NCBI RefSeq assembly: GCF_014696315.1 | Contig: NZ_JACJPX010000031.1 | Coordinates: forward strand, 29,659-93,658 | Direction of reading: 5' to 3' | Source of the DNA: Calothrix membranacea FACHB-236 | Lineage (GTDB): Bacteria > Cyanobacteriota > Cyanobacteriia > Cyanobacteriales > Nostocaceae | Length of the DNA: 64,000 bases | In this document: positions 18,991 through 27,597 of the stretch, piece by piece | Position numbering within the stretch: the stretch's first letter is position 1 | Layout of the letters: each line of letters begins with the position of its first letter | Program-made: the position numbers and the translations under genes | The notes under the pieces: model-generated | What the model saw: only the letters and a program-made list of their open reading frames with translations | Database searches by the model: none | Told to the model about the DNA's origin: nothing

Positions 18991-19575
18991 ATGATCAAGG
19001 AGGCTATTCTTCAATCAGATATAATACCGAGGTTTAAAGATGCTGGATTTGGTCTGGAGAACTTTCATCTTCACAACCAAGTCATAGCTTCAGAGTGGCA
19101 GGGTCAGGTACAGGCAGTAGAAAATAATACCCAAGAAAATACACGCAACTGTATCTGTTTAAACTTTGAAGATTTGAAATGTTTTGAACCCGTAGATCGC
19201 CACTATGAGTCCTTGGGTGTAATTTTTCATGAATGTCTAGCCATTCAACCATCAAATCCAGCCTTTCCCACCCACTCAGGCTCAATAGTATTGATGGGAT
19301 CGCCTCAGACTGAATTGTTAAAAGTAAGCTTTGTACGACCTGTGAATGTGGTAAGCGCTTTGGTAACAAGTTCACAGCGGCTAGTACTTTCGGCTTACGG
19401 ATGCGATCGCCAATTGTTGGCGCAAACAGTACTACCAGTTGCTAATCTAGCCAATTCTGACTCCGCTATCACCCCCAACGCCCAATTATCAGTAGCCGCG
19501 AATGATATTCATTCGGTAACCTTCAGCGTATTTAACGGCTTATTCACTCTGGATAACTTTCGTTTTTGTACTTAA
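18991..19575 (+). CDS. hypothetical beta-rich protein
   Basis: 194 aa. The order NCICLNFEDL, then GVIFHECLAIQPSNPAFP, SGSIVLMGSP, VSFVRPVNVVSALVTSSQRLVLSAYG and finally FTLDNFRF is the style of beta-sandwich domains often found in extracellular cyanobacterial proteins. No signal peptide or PEP-CTERM anchor is present, so it would stay in the cytoplasm unless the start is wrong. A good ribosome binding site (GGGGAG) precedes the ATG. Function unknown. Confidence 0.65.
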   Translation: MIKEAILQSDIIPRFKDAGFGLENFHLHNQVIASEWQGQVQAVENNTQENTRNCICLNFEDLKCFEPVDRHYESLGVIFHECLAIQPSNPAFPTHSGSIVLMGSPQTELLKVSFVRPVNVVSALVTSSQRLVLSAYGCDRQLLAQTVLPVANLANSDSAITPNAQLSVAANDIHSVTFSVFNGLFTLDNFRFCT

Positions 19576-19903
19576 AACAGTCTCAAAACTCCATAACGAA
19601 ATTGCTCTGCTTTACCGAAGTTCAGGTATTCTTAATAGGGTATTATTGATTTTCAATTCAGACTCAGGTAAATGGAAAGCGATCAAGCATCAAAGGCGAA
19701 GTATACAATTTCAGCCTTTATTTGAGTTTTTGGTCAGTCCTTCACCTGGGGAAACCCAAACTTCTGGCATGAGCTTTGAGGTTTATCAAACTATAAACTT
19801 AACTAATGGCTATGCCGCAAAGAGATTGGGTGCCTGCATCCTTCCCTGATTTGGGGTACAACTTATAAACTAAACTATCTTGTAATTTTAGTAGGTAAAC
19901 ACC
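19576..19903 (+). other. short intergenic stretch
   Basis: A 67-codon open frame lies inside (19646-19849) but has no ribosome binding site, no homology I recognise and unlikely composition, so I treat it as non-coding. Nothing else is seen. Confidence 0.4.
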
Positions 19904-20674
19904 GTGGCACAGGCTTCGTCTTCGTGGCAGCAATTTATCAACCAGCTTTCCCCCTGGTCGCTTCCAGATCTTAAGACAGGAGCCACAAAGCAGCGAAATT
20001 TTCAGCGTTTCTCTGGGCCTGGAGGTCTTCTAGGATTCCTGACAATCATCGTTGCTATGCTGTTGTGGAACTGGAAGCTGCTGTTAGCCTTGAGTATTGG
20101 CATTGGGATCATGTTATCAGTCTACTCCATGCAAAAGTGGGACTGGCAACAACGCTGGTCACAAATGCAGAGGTTTTTCACAGGCCCCAACCGTCGCTTA
20201 CTATTGGCCGTCAGTAGTGGTGGGATCGCCACCTTTAGCACTTACATAGCAGCTGCAATCTGGTTTGACTCCCATAGTCCTTGGATTGCTGCGGGTGTGA
20301 TTACCCAAGGTATAGGAACGGTGTTAACTCTAGTTTTGTTAGTCTGCCAAATCGTCAATTTTTATGGAACTACAGACGAAGACTATCTCGATCAGCTGTT
20401 GAACAACCTAACGGAAGCAGACCCGTTAAAGCGTTTGAATGCTGTGCGACAACTCACTAAATTGATTACTCGCAAGCGGGTCGATGCTTCTTTACAACAA
20501 AATGTTGTTGAATGTTTGCAATTGTTACTCACAAAGGAAGAGGAATCTGTAGTTCGTAATGCAGCTTTTACGAGTTTGCAAACCTTGGATAACTCACAAA
20601 TTACGTTATCTAGCAAAACACCTTTATTTATACCTGTGTCTGCAAAAGTCAATAGTCAATTGACGGTTGAGTAG
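19904..20674 (+). CDS. membrane protein with armadillo/HEAT-type C-terminus
   Basis: 256 aa from a GTG start. Two hydrophobic hairpins (LLGFLTIIVAMLLWNWKLLLALSIGIGIML and WIAAGVITQGIGTVLTLVLLVCQI, with a further helix between) place it in the inner or thylakoid membrane. The C-terminal 100 residues form helical repeats (LTEADPLKRLNAVRQLTKLI, ESVVRNAAFTSLQTL). The family is conserved in cyanobacteria and lacks a known function. A MITE (20704-20847) lies 30 bp past its stop. Confidence 0.75.
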   Translation: MAQASSSWQQFINQLSPWSLPDLKTGATKQRNFQRFSGPGGLLGFLTIIVAMLLWNWKLLLALSIGIGIMLSVYSMQKWDWQQRWSQMQRFFTGPNRRLLLAVSSGGIATFSTYIAAAIWFDSHSPWIAAGVITQGIGTVLTLVLLVCQIVNFYGTTDEDYLDQLLNNLTEADPLKRLNAVRQLTKLITRKRVDASLQQNVVECLQLLLTKEEESVVRNAAFTSLQTLDNSQITLSSKTPLFIPVSAKVNSQLTVE

Positions 20675-20703
20675 GGATAAACAATTCAAAATTCAAAATA
20701 ATC

Positions 20704-20847
20704 AGGACTTACGCAACTGGCACAACTATCTTCTGATATAAGAGTCAATAGTCAAGGGTCAAGGGTCAAAAATCAAGGTTTTTTGGACTTTTGACTTTTG
20801 ACTCTGGACAGCCTCTACGAAAAAAATATAACACTTGCGTAAGTCCT
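20704..20847. mobile_element. MITE-like element, copy 2 (AGGACTTACGCAA termini)
   Basis: A 144-bp segment with perfect 13-bp inverted termini AGGACTTACGCAA/TTGCGTAAGTCCT and the same GGGTCAA-rich interior as the copy at 6007-6145. The two copies are roughly 85 percent identical by eye, and differences cluster in the middle. Confidence 0.85.
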
Positions 20848-21030
20848 AAGAATTTGTCGGCTAACATAGTTAGCATTTGGGGTTTGGTGTTTGTTATTAG
20901 TTATTTCCCCCCTACCCCTTGCTTTTTCCCTATCTCCCCAATCCGCTAAAATAGGATTTGCCGCCGGTCAGCACTGTTGTTCGGTGATATTTTTTCTACA
21001 CCTATGCGGCTAGGCCGGAAGGGAATTGAT

Positions 21031-21975
21031 ATGTCATGGATGGAATTAAGCCTCGACACTACAAATGAGGCGGTTGATTGGGTTTGTACGCTACTTGCTA
21101 AAAATAACTATAGTGATGACATTCGGATTACAAAATATAGTGAACCAGATTTAAGTGCATCTCCAGCATGGGATTTAAGCATCAACTTGTACTTACCTAA
21201 TGATGTTTATGCAAATAGCCGTGGGACAGAAATTGCCAATTTGCTTTCATCATTAGAACGCACAGGACTTTCTACGGGACTCCAGATGGCTGTAGTTGAT
21301 GAAAAACCAGTACTATCAGAGCTAACAAGTCCTTTTATACGGCGAATTGGGCAAAAGTTTGTTGTTCTCTCAGATGATACGCCATATAGTTCGGAATCAG
21401 CAGAGGAAATCACCTTAAGACTTAAACCTAGCTTGGCTTTTGGTAGTGGTTTACATCCTGCAACCATACTCAGCCTCAAACTATTGGAACGTCATATTAC
21501 CCCTGCAATGAATGTTCTGGATTTGGGGTCTGGTTCTGGTATTTTGAGTGTGGCGATCGCAAAACTGGGGGCAAATGTTTTAGCTTTAGATAATGACATG
21601 ATTGCTGTGGAAGCAACTCAAGATGCTGTATCGCGTAATGGCGTAGAACAGCAAGTCACAGTCAAAGAAGGTAGTCTGGGATGTGGTAGCGAGTTAGGAC
21701 ATTGGTTAGGTGGAGATTCTATCAACAATGTGCCTATGGTGGAAGCAAAAGCGGATTTTGACCTGATTGTGGCAAATATCCCAGCGAGAATGCATATTAC
21801 TTTGGCTACTGATTATCAACAAGCGCTGCGTTCATCAGGATTAGTCATATTAGCTGGTTTTACTAGTGATTATGAGGAAGATTTGGCGGTAGCATTCACA
21901 AATGCAGGATTTGAATATGTAGATTGTGAACGCCAAGATGAATGGCTGGCTTTGGCTTATCAGATAAATTCGTAG
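21031..21975 (+). CDS. prmA: PrmA-like ribosomal protein L11 methyltransferase
   Basis: 314 aa class I SAM-dependent methyltransferase. The PrmA-specific stretch LKPSLAFGSGLHPATILSLKLLE precedes motif I (VLDLGSGSGILSVA). Motif II has DND, and the motif IV region reads DLIVANIPARM where classic PrmA has NI-L-A-N. The N-terminal 100 residues correspond to the substrate-binding domain. I start at ATG 21031 (MSWMELSLD), preceded by GGAAGGG at good spacing. Longer in-frame starts at 20977 and 21004 add unlike residues. Target L11 is inferred from the family. Confidence 0.88.
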   Translation: MSWMELSLDTTNEAVDWVCTLLAKNNYSDDIRITKYSEPDLSASPAWDLSINLYLPNDVYANSRGTEIANLLSSLERTGLSTGLQMAVVDEKPVLSELTSPFIRRIGQKFVVLSDDTPYSSESAEEITLRLKPSLAFGSGLHPATILSLKLLERHITPAMNVLDLGSGSGILSVAIAKLGANVLALDNDMIAVEATQDAVSRNGVEQQVTVKEGSLGCGSELGHWLGGDSINNVPMVEAKADFDLIVANIPARMHITLATDYQQALRSSGLVILAGFTSDYEEDLAVAFTNAGFEYVDCERQDEWLALAYQINS

Positions 21976-21996
21976 CCAGCAGCGAAGCAATTAAAA

Positions 21997-22024
21997 GGTG
22001 CGTTGCGCTGTGCGACAACGCACC
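21997..22024. repeat. GGTGCGTTG hairpin between convergent genes
   Basis: GGTGCGTTG (21997-22005) pairs with CAACGCACC (22016-22024). It sits between the convergent prmA-like and serine hydrolase genes and may serve as a bidirectional terminator. It belongs to the dispersed GGTGCGTTA...CGCACCCTAC hairpins seen also at 31319-31344. Confidence 0.6.
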
Positions 22025-22030
22025 CTACGT

Positions 22031-22969
22031 TTACAAACTAGCGACGGCTTCACCTACTAGCTTGGATATATAAGGTAAAATTGCTCTACTTCTGGCGTTG
22101 GCTTTGCCTTCAGTGAATACTACCAACAGGTAGGGACGACGTTCGGGAATTTCGATATATGCTGCATCATGGCGGACTTGGCTTGTCCAGCCGGCTTTTG
22201 ACCAAAGTTGAGCATCTTGGGGAAGTCCACCGCCTAAAAAGCCTGTAACTTGGTCTTCATCAACATCGGTGGGTAACTCTTCGGTTTTGAGGCTACGTTT
22301 GAGTAAAGCCATCATTGCTTGCGATCGCGCGCTGGAAACTGCGACTCCGCCAACGATACTATGTAACAATCGGGCGATCGCATTGGTGGTGAGCATATTG
22401 CGATTTTCTAGCATTTCTCCATAAAATGCCCTTTCTCTACCATAAGGGCCATCACCCCAGGTTTTTTGGCAGACGTTAATTGTCTCCATGTCTTCCCAGC
22501 CTAAAGATTGGTAATAACGGTTAACAAAATTACGCTGTGTCTTCCAGGTTTCAAAGGGGCTGGGGGGTAATTCTGGGCCGGAAGTTGTGCCAGTTAAAAC
22601 ATCTACCACTAAGCTGGTAGCATCATTACTGGAATCAACAATCATATCGCGCATGGCTTTTTCCAAATCCTTGGAAGTTTGCACCATGCCTTTTTCTAAC
22701 CATTCTTGCACAGCTACCAGATAAAACAATTTCACCACACTAGCTGGGTAAATGCGCTCTACTCCCCGATATGTAAAACCACGTACACTATGGTTCCAAA
22801 AAGCATCAGGAGTTAACGCCCCACCAGTATTTACGAGAACTGGGGGATCGTAGACAATCCAAGTCAAAGCAATTTGATTCCGCGCTAATGTGGGAAATGC
22901 TGCCCAAGTTGCTTCTAAAATACTTAATCCGAGATTTTCGAGTTGTTCGTCTTTTCGGAAGAAAACCAT
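22031..22969 (-). CDS. class A beta-lactamase-related serine hydrolase
   Basis: 312 aa. The active-site S-x-x-K is SVVK (Ser77, Lys80), the SxN motif is SSN (113-115), and the KTG-like triad is SKAGWTS near residue 260. There is no signal peptide, which is unusual for a beta-lactamase and argues against a role in drug resistance. The cyanobacterial family is annotated as serine hydrolase or beta-lactamase-like. The gene is divergent from the NlpC/P60 gene with only 22 bp between start codons. Confidence 0.85.
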   Translation of the reverse strand: MVFFRKDEQLENLGLSILEATWAAFPTLARNQIALTWIVYDPPVLVNTGGALTPDAFWNHSVRGFTYRGVERIYPASVVKLFYLVAVQEWLEKGMVQTSKDLEKAMRDMIVDSSNDATSLVVDVLTGTTSGPELPPSPFETWKTQRNFVNRYYQSLGWEDMETINVCQKTWGDGPYGRERAFYGEMLENRNMLTTNAIARLLHSIVGGVAVSSARSQAMMALLKRSLKTEELPTDVDEDQVTGFLGGGLPQDAQLWSKAGWTSQVRHDAAYIEIPERRPYLLVVFTEGKANARSRAILPYISKLVGEAVASL

Positions 22970-22991
22970 ATTTAGTTATTAACCTTACAGA

Positions 22992-23696
22992 ATGGTCATT
23001 AATTTAAAATCTCCAATCCAAAATCTCAACGCGGCTGAGTACAATTGTCTGGCTGACCTCAATTTATATGATTCTCCTGAATGTACGCGCTTGGCGACTC
23101 AAGCCGCAGCCGGGCGACATCTGCGGGTAACATCAAATCATCAGGATGCCGCTGTTGAAGTTTGTTTATGTGAAGATGACTATCCAGGGTGGGTATCTCT
23201 TGCTGATGTGGGTTTATTACAAAGAGCTACTTTACCTTATCAGGCAGCAAAATTAACGGAAGCAGAAATTAAAAAACTGCTACCAGGGGCGATCGCTTTT
23301 ACGCACAAAGCCATGCAACAATCAAATTATTACCTGTGGGGCGGTACGGTGGGGCCGAATTATGATTGTTCGGGGTTGATGCAAGCGGCTTTTGTGTCTG
23401 TGGGGATATGGTTACCGCGAGATGCTTACCAGCAAGAAGCTTTTACCCAAGCAATTACGATTGCAGAATTAGCACCCGGAGATTTGATATTTTTTGGCAC
23501 TCCTCAAAAAGCAACTCATGTGGGACTTTATTTAGGAGATGGTCGCTATATCCATAGTTCCGGGAAAGACCAAGGACGCAATGGGATTGGCATTGACCAA
23601 CTCTCGGAACAGGGAGATGCTGTTAGTCGGTCATATTATCAACAACTGCGCGGTGCTGGCAGAGTTGTCAAGAGTTACGAACCACAGGGAAGCTGA
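22992..23696 (+). CDS. NlpC/P60 gamma-D-glutamyl-L-diamino acid endopeptidase with SH3b domain
   Basis: 234 aa. The N-terminal SH3b-like domain (about 10-80) precedes a C-terminal NlpC/P60 papain-like domain. Catalytic Cys126 is in YDCSGL, the first His in ATHVGLYLG, and the second in RYIHSS. The architecture and catalytic Cys number match the crystallised Anabaena/Nostoc enzymes that cut L-Ala-gamma-D-Glu-/-diamino acid in wall turnover. No signal peptide is seen, so it probably acts on cytosolic muropeptides in recycling. It lies just upstream of a glycosyltransferase gene (14-bp gap). Confidence 0.93.
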   Translation: MVINLKSPIQNLNAAEYNCLADLNLYDSPECTRLATQAAAGRHLRVTSNHQDAAVEVCLCEDDYPGWVSLADVGLLQRATLPYQAAKLTEAEIKKLLPGAIAFTHKAMQQSNYYLWGGTVGPNYDCSGLMQAAFVSVGIWLPRDAYQQEAFTQAITIAELAPGDLIFFGTPQKATHVGLYLGDGRYIHSSGKDQGRNGIGIDQLSEQGDAVSRSYYQQLRGAGRVVKSYEPQGS

Positions 23697-23710
23697 GGAC
23701 AGGGAAAAAT

Positions 23711-24718
23711 ATGAGGACTGGCTGGGTTTCAAAGAGAACAGAAGGGGAAAATGGCACAAGCTTGGCGATTGTCCCTGATATTTCGGTGGTAGTGCCAGTA
23801 CGTGATGAAGTGGAAAGTCTGCCATTATTATTAGAAGCGATCGCATCTGCATTCAGTGACAATCAGTTAACCTACGAAATCATTTGTGTTGATGATGGTT
23901 CAACTGATGGTTCCGCCGAATTACTCAAGCAACTAGCACAAGTCCGTAATGATTTAAAAGCGGTGATTCTGCGGCGTAACTACGGACAAACTGCGGCGAT
24001 GGCGGCGGGGTTTAACTATGCTTTAGGTAAAGTGATTGTCACTTTAGATGCTGATTTGCAAAATGACCCAGCTGACATACCCATATTATTAGCCAAGTTA
24101 GAGGAAGGTTACGATTTGGTAAGTGGTTGGCGACATAAACGCCAAGATGCGGCTTTATCGCGGTTACTTCCTTCTAAAATTGCCAACTGGCTAATTGGTA
24201 GCATTACTGGTGTGAAATTACATGACTATGGTTGTTCTCTTAAAGCCTATCGTGCCGAAGTTTTGGCAGATATGAACCTTTATGGTGAACTGCATCGCTT
24301 TTTACCCGCCTTAGCTTACATTGAAGGCGCAAGAATTACCGAAATTCCTGTCCGCCACCATCCCCGCCGCTTTGGTCGCAGTAAGTATGGATTATCGCGA
24401 ACTTTCCGAGTGATGATGGATTTGTTAACAATTTCATTTATGAAAAAGTTCCTCACAAAGCCTATGCATGTTTTTGGCTTGTTAGGTTTATTATCAATGG
24501 TTTTAGGGTCGATTCTGGGGATTTACTTAACTTTTATCAAATTAGCTTGGGGTGAGATGATTGGGAATCGCCCATTGCTGATTTTAGCCGTGCTGTTATT
24601 AGTAACAGGGGTGCAATTATTTTCTTTTGGTTTGTTAGCAGAATTGTTGATGCGTACCTACCACGAATCCCAAGGTAGACCGATATATCGAGTGCGGGAA
24701 GTAATAGCAAAAAATTAG
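23711..24718 (+). CDS. family 2 glycosyltransferase, DPM/GtrB-like
   Basis: 335 aa. GT-A fold with VVVPVRDEVESLP, DDGSTDGS, a DxD-type DADLQNDP and the HHPRRFGRSKYG block, followed by two C-terminal transmembrane helices (VFGLLGLLSMVLGSILGIYL and LLILAVLLLVTGVQLFSFGLLAEL). This is the undecaprenyl/dolichyl-phosphate sugar transferase layout. The 3' end, coding RTYHESQGRP..YRVREVIAKN, is repeated twice more downstream in a 147-bp tandem array without a start codon. The gene is probably co-transcribed with the NlpC/P60 gene. Confidence 0.92.
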   Translation: MRTGWVSKRTEGENGTSLAIVPDISVVVPVRDEVESLPLLLEAIASAFSDNQLTYEIICVDDGSTDGSAELLKQLAQVRNDLKAVILRRNYGQTAAMAAGFNYALGKVIVTLDADLQNDPADIPILLAKLEEGYDLVSGWRHKRQDAALSRLLPSKIANWLIGSITGVKLHDYGCSLKAYRAEVLADMNLYGELHRFLPALAYIEGARITEIPVRHHPRRFGRSKYGLSRTFRVMMDLLTISFMKKFLTKPMHVFGLLGLLSMVLGSILGIYLTFIKLAWGEMIGNRPLLILAVLLLVTGVQLFSFGLLAELLMRTYHESQGRPIYRVREVIAKN

Positions 24719-25009
24719 TGACAGCAAAACGGTTAAGGGTGAAAGGTTGTTTTTTTCCCTTTTCCCATTCCCCTTTTTCCCCTTAACCGAAAAGTATTGC
24801 GTACCTACCACGAATCACAAGGTAGACCTATATATCGAGTGCGGGAAGTAATAGCAAAAAATCAGTGATAGCAAAACGGTTAAGGGTGAAAGGTTATTTT
24901 TTTCCCTTTTCCCATTCCCCTTTTTCCCCTTAACCGAAAAGTATTGCGTACCTACCACGAATCACAAGGTAGACATATATATCGGGTACGAGAAGTAATA
25001 GCAAAAAAT
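24651..25009. repeat. 147-bp tandem array copying the 3' end of the glycosyltransferase gene
   Basis: Units start at 24651, 24798 and 24945 (period exactly 147 bp). The third is partial and ends near 25009. Each unit begins TGCGTACCTACCACGAATC and covers the last 22 codons of the gene. The full units add a spacer containing an inverted repeat (CGGTTAAGGG against CCCTTAACCG) around a T/C-rich loop. Unit 1 carries the real stop (TAG), and units 2 and 3 have lost it or changed it. Unit identity is above 90 percent. Confidence 0.92.
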
Positions 25010-25064
25010 GTTAACTAACGTAACAATAAGAGAAAAACACATTTAATACTTAACTGCATCTACC

Positions 25065-26297
25065 TTGAAAGTCTTTGAGATTCTTCAGTCCCAACTACAA
25101 CGTAACCTGCTGTCTTTATTTGCAGCAGGTTTATTATTCTGGTCTAGCTTGGCTGCTTTGTTACCAACGCTACCATTATATATGGAAGATTTAGGCGCAT
25201 CTAAGCAACAAATAGGTATTGTGCTTGGTTGTTTTGCTATAGGAATGTTACTCTTTCGCTCCGTTTTCGGGCGTTTAGCAGACCAAAAGGGGCGCAAAAT
25301 AGTCTTACTAATTGGGATGTTAGTGAATGCGATCGCACCTCTGGGTTATATATTAGTGCAATCCATTCCCGGTTTAATGGCGGTGCGGGCGTTTCATGGG
25401 CTAAGTATTGCAGCTTTTACTACAGCTTACTTAGCATTGGTAGCAGATTTAGCACCAGAGAAAAATCGTGGTGAAATCATGGGCTACATGAGTTTGGTAA
25501 CTCCCATTGGTGCAGCTATCGGCCCGGCTTTGGGAGGTTATTTACAAGTAGCAAGTGGTTACACGCTGTTATTTTTACTATCTACAGGATTAGCGGGGAT
25601 AGGTTTATTGTGTCTTGTTCCGATTGTTAATCCCCCAATCCAAAAGCAAAACAAATCGGATAGTAATCAGGGCAAATTTTGGCGTTTGTTATTTAGTCCC
25701 AGAGTGAGAGTTTTAGCCAGCATTATGCTGATGATTGGCTTGGCATTTGGGGCTTTGCACACCTTTGTACCTTTATTTATCAAAGCCGCGCGAGTAGATT
25801 TAAACCCAGGCTTGTTTTATACAGCTGGCGCACTTGCTAGTTTTAGCGTCAGATTTTTTACTGGTAAAGCGAGCGATCGCTATGGTAGAGGTTTATTTAT
25901 TACTCTCAGTCTGGTTGTATATGCGATTTCGATGATTTTACTGGCTTTCGCTACCACCGCCAATGTCTTCTTAATCGCAGGAACTTTAGAGGGTGCTGGT
26001 TCTGGTATCCTCATGCCCATGATTTCTACAGTAATTGCCGATCGCTCTCTCCCGCAAGAACGGGGAAGGGTATTTTCGCTTTGTATTATGGGGTTAGATT
26101 TTGGCATTGCGATCGCTGGCCCCATTTTCGGTTCGGTTGCGGAACAAGTTGGCTACCGCAATATGTTTAGTTTTTGCGGTGGCTTAACTATCGTGGCGCT
26201 GTTGATTTTCCTTACCCAGGGCAATAGAAATCTTGTTGATTCCCTGCGCTTTGCTGTAGGCAGGGGAAAAGATGCTTATTCTCTGAAACAATCTTGA
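25065..26297 (+). CDS. MFS transporter, drug-efflux type
   Basis: 410 aa with twelve hydrophobic segments. The motif A loop is GRLADQKGRK, the C-domain counterpart GKASDRYGRG, and the motif C-like region is GAAIGPALGGYL, typical of drug:H+ antiporters. Substrate not predictable. The start is a TTG at 25065 (MKVFEILQSQ...). No ATG is available near the front without losing helix 1. The gene lies 56 bp behind the 147-bp array and ends at a strong bidirectional terminator. Confidence 0.86.
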   Translation: MKVFEILQSQLQRNLLSLFAAGLLFWSSLAALLPTLPLYMEDLGASKQQIGIVLGCFAIGMLLFRSVFGRLADQKGRKIVLLIGMLVNAIAPLGYILVQSIPGLMAVRAFHGLSIAAFTTAYLALVADLAPEKNRGEIMGYMSLVTPIGAAIGPALGGYLQVASGYTLLFLLSTGLAGIGLLCLVPIVNPPIQKQNKSDSNQGKFWRLLFSPRVRVLASIMLMIGLAFGALHTFVPLFIKAARVDLNPGLFYTAGALASFSVRFFTGKASDRYGRGLFITLSLVVYAISMILLAFATTANVFLIAGTLEGAGSGILMPMISTVIADRSLPQERGRVFSLCIMGLDFGIAIAGPIFGSVAEQVGYRNMFSFCGGLTIVALLIFLTQGNRNLVDSLRFAVGRGKDAYSLKQS

Positions 26298-26300
26298 TAT

Positions 26301-26333
26301 AAAAAAAGCGCAATCATTGATTGCGCTTTTTTC
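26301..26333. terminator. bidirectional rho-independent terminator
   Basis: GCGCAATCA (26308-26316) and TGATTGCGC (26318-26326) form a perfect stem flanked by A7 on the left and T6 on the right. It ends the MFS gene on the plus strand and the tRNA-Arg transcript on the minus strand. Confidence 0.88.
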
Positions 26334-26339
26334 TTTTAA

Positions 26340-26413
26340 CGGGCGAGGAGGGATTCGAACCCCCGACACCGTGGTCCGTAGCCACGTGCTCTAGTCCACT
26401 GAGCTACACGCCC
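26340..26413 (-). tRNA. tRNA-Arg (anticodon ACG)
   Basis: A 74-nt cloverleaf on the minus strand. The acceptor pairs GGGCGTG with CTCGCCC (one U-U), the D arm is GCTC...GAGC, the anticodon arm is CGTGG-CTACGGA-CCACG with anticodon ACG, and the T arm contains GGTTCGAATCC. A34 is expected to be deaminated to inosine and read CGN codons. CCA is not encoded. Confidence 0.96.
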
Positions 26414-26450
26414 CTGTCAGAAAATTATATTAACACGTTCTGCAAAAATC

Positions 26451-26957
26451 ATGCAAGACAATTTTTCCTCTAATTTTCCTAACCTCACTCATCTCGACCA
26501 ACAAGGACAGGCACAAATGGTTGATGTGTCTGCGAAAGCACCTACTGTACGCCAAGCTGTAGCCGCTGCTCAAGTGCGAATGCTACCGGAAACTTTTGCC
26601 GCCATTCAAGCTGGGAACGCTCCCAAAGGCGATGTCCTAGGCACTGCGAGGATAGCGGGAATTATGGCTGCAAAACAGACAGCTAATTTAATTCCTCTAT
26701 GTCATCCATTGCCGTTGCAGAAAGTCGAAGTCGAAGTCATACCAGATGCTCAACTCCCTGGCTATCAAATTCAGGCTACCGTCAAAACCAAAGCCGAAAC
26801 TGGCGTAGAGATGGAAGCTTTAACTGCTGTTTCTGTGGCAGCTTTAACTTTATACGATATGGCAAAAGCTTTAGAGAAATCGATTCAAATTGAATCAATT
26901 CGCTTAATTAGCAAAACTGGCGGAAAATCAGGCGATTATTCCCCACCAAGACTATAA
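26451..26957 (+). CDS. moaC: cyclic pyranopterin monophosphate synthase MoaC
   Basis: 168 aa. MoaC converts the MoaA product to cyclic pyranopterin monophosphate in molybdenum cofactor synthesis. Family blocks are [41 protein letters not shown] (with catalytic-site His), [28 protein letters not shown] and [10 protein letters not shown]. Full length, cytosolic. It reads away from the divergent tRNA-Arg gene and converges with the DUF2795 gene, the two stops one base apart. Confidence 0.97.
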   Translation: MQDNFSSNFPNLTHLDQQGQAQMVDVSAKAPTVRQAVAAAQVRMLPETFAAIQAGNAPKGDVLGTARIAGIMAAKQTANLIPLCHPLPLQKVEVEVIPDAQLPGYQIQATVKTKAETGVEMEALTAVSVAALTLYDMAKALEKSIQIESIRLISKTGGKSGDYSPPRL

Positions 26958-26958
26958 A

Positions 26959-27156
26959 CTACTCCAATTCGCCTAAAGCTTCGCTGACATCAGTAGGGCT
27001 TTCAAACTCTTCATCTTCGGGTAACTCTTCTAACATTGATAGCACGTCTTCATCAGCACCTTGCTCTTGAGCGTGCTCGATTAATTCTTTTGTAGTCTCG
27101 GGATAGTCAATACCTTTCAAGAATTTTTGTACTGAAATGGGGTTAGCTTTAGCCAT
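26959..27156 (-). CDS. DUF2795 small protein
   Basis: 65 aa, strongly acidic. The pattern NPISVQKFLKGIDYPETTKELIEHAQEQGADEDVLSMLEELP is the DUF2795 fold (small helical domain), and a short acidic tail follows. Function unknown, although relatives are often near stress genes. GAGGTGAA (AGAGGTGAAGG) provides a ribosome binding site ahead of the ATG at 27156. Confidence 0.88.
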   Translation of the reverse strand: MAKANPISVQKFLKGIDYPETTKELIEHAQEQGADEDVLSMLEELPEDEEFESPTDVSEALGELE

Positions 27157-27597
27157 TTTCCTTCACCTCTAAAGTTCATTCCCATGCTTACAACCAGAAA
27201 AATTTACTTCCTCTACTAAAAAGAGGAATTACTTTTAACAATTGAAATTTTAATTCAATCTAGAGAACAGAAAATTCTGTTAAAAATCATAACTAATAAC
27301 TAGCGATTTGTAACTAAAAGTATCAATATTAAGTCAAGATGTGATTTAATACACATTGACAAATTCTGGCGAAACATCAATTATTATTCATGATATCTTC
27401 TGAAGAGTTTGCTGTACAAAAATTTAGAATCAAAACATGGAAATACATCATATTGAACAACAATTGAAAATTCAAAGCAGCAGGTTTGATTATTAGTAAC
27501 TGAAAATTGTCGATAAATATTAGCAAATAAAATTAGAAATCCAAATTACAAAATTAAAATACGAAAGCAATATTACACATCACTAAATCCTAAATTT
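27157..27597. other. intergenic region, nothing recognised
   Basis: AT-rich 441-bp spacer between divergent genes (DUF2795 and the GAF protein). I see no clear promoter boxes, repeats or RNA. Confidence 0.45.

Noticed and set aside
19646..19849. 67-codon open frame
   Set aside because: No ribosome binding site and no recognisable protein pattern.
22031..22969. Antibiotic-resistance beta-lactamase
   Set aside because: It has the catalytic motifs but no signal peptide, and belongs to a housekeeping-like cyanobacterial family; no resistance context is present.
24651..25009. CRISPR array
   Set aside because: The repeats are directly adjacent 147-bp units with no unique spacers, and they copy a gene end. 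The same reasoning excludes the 21-bp array at 42709.
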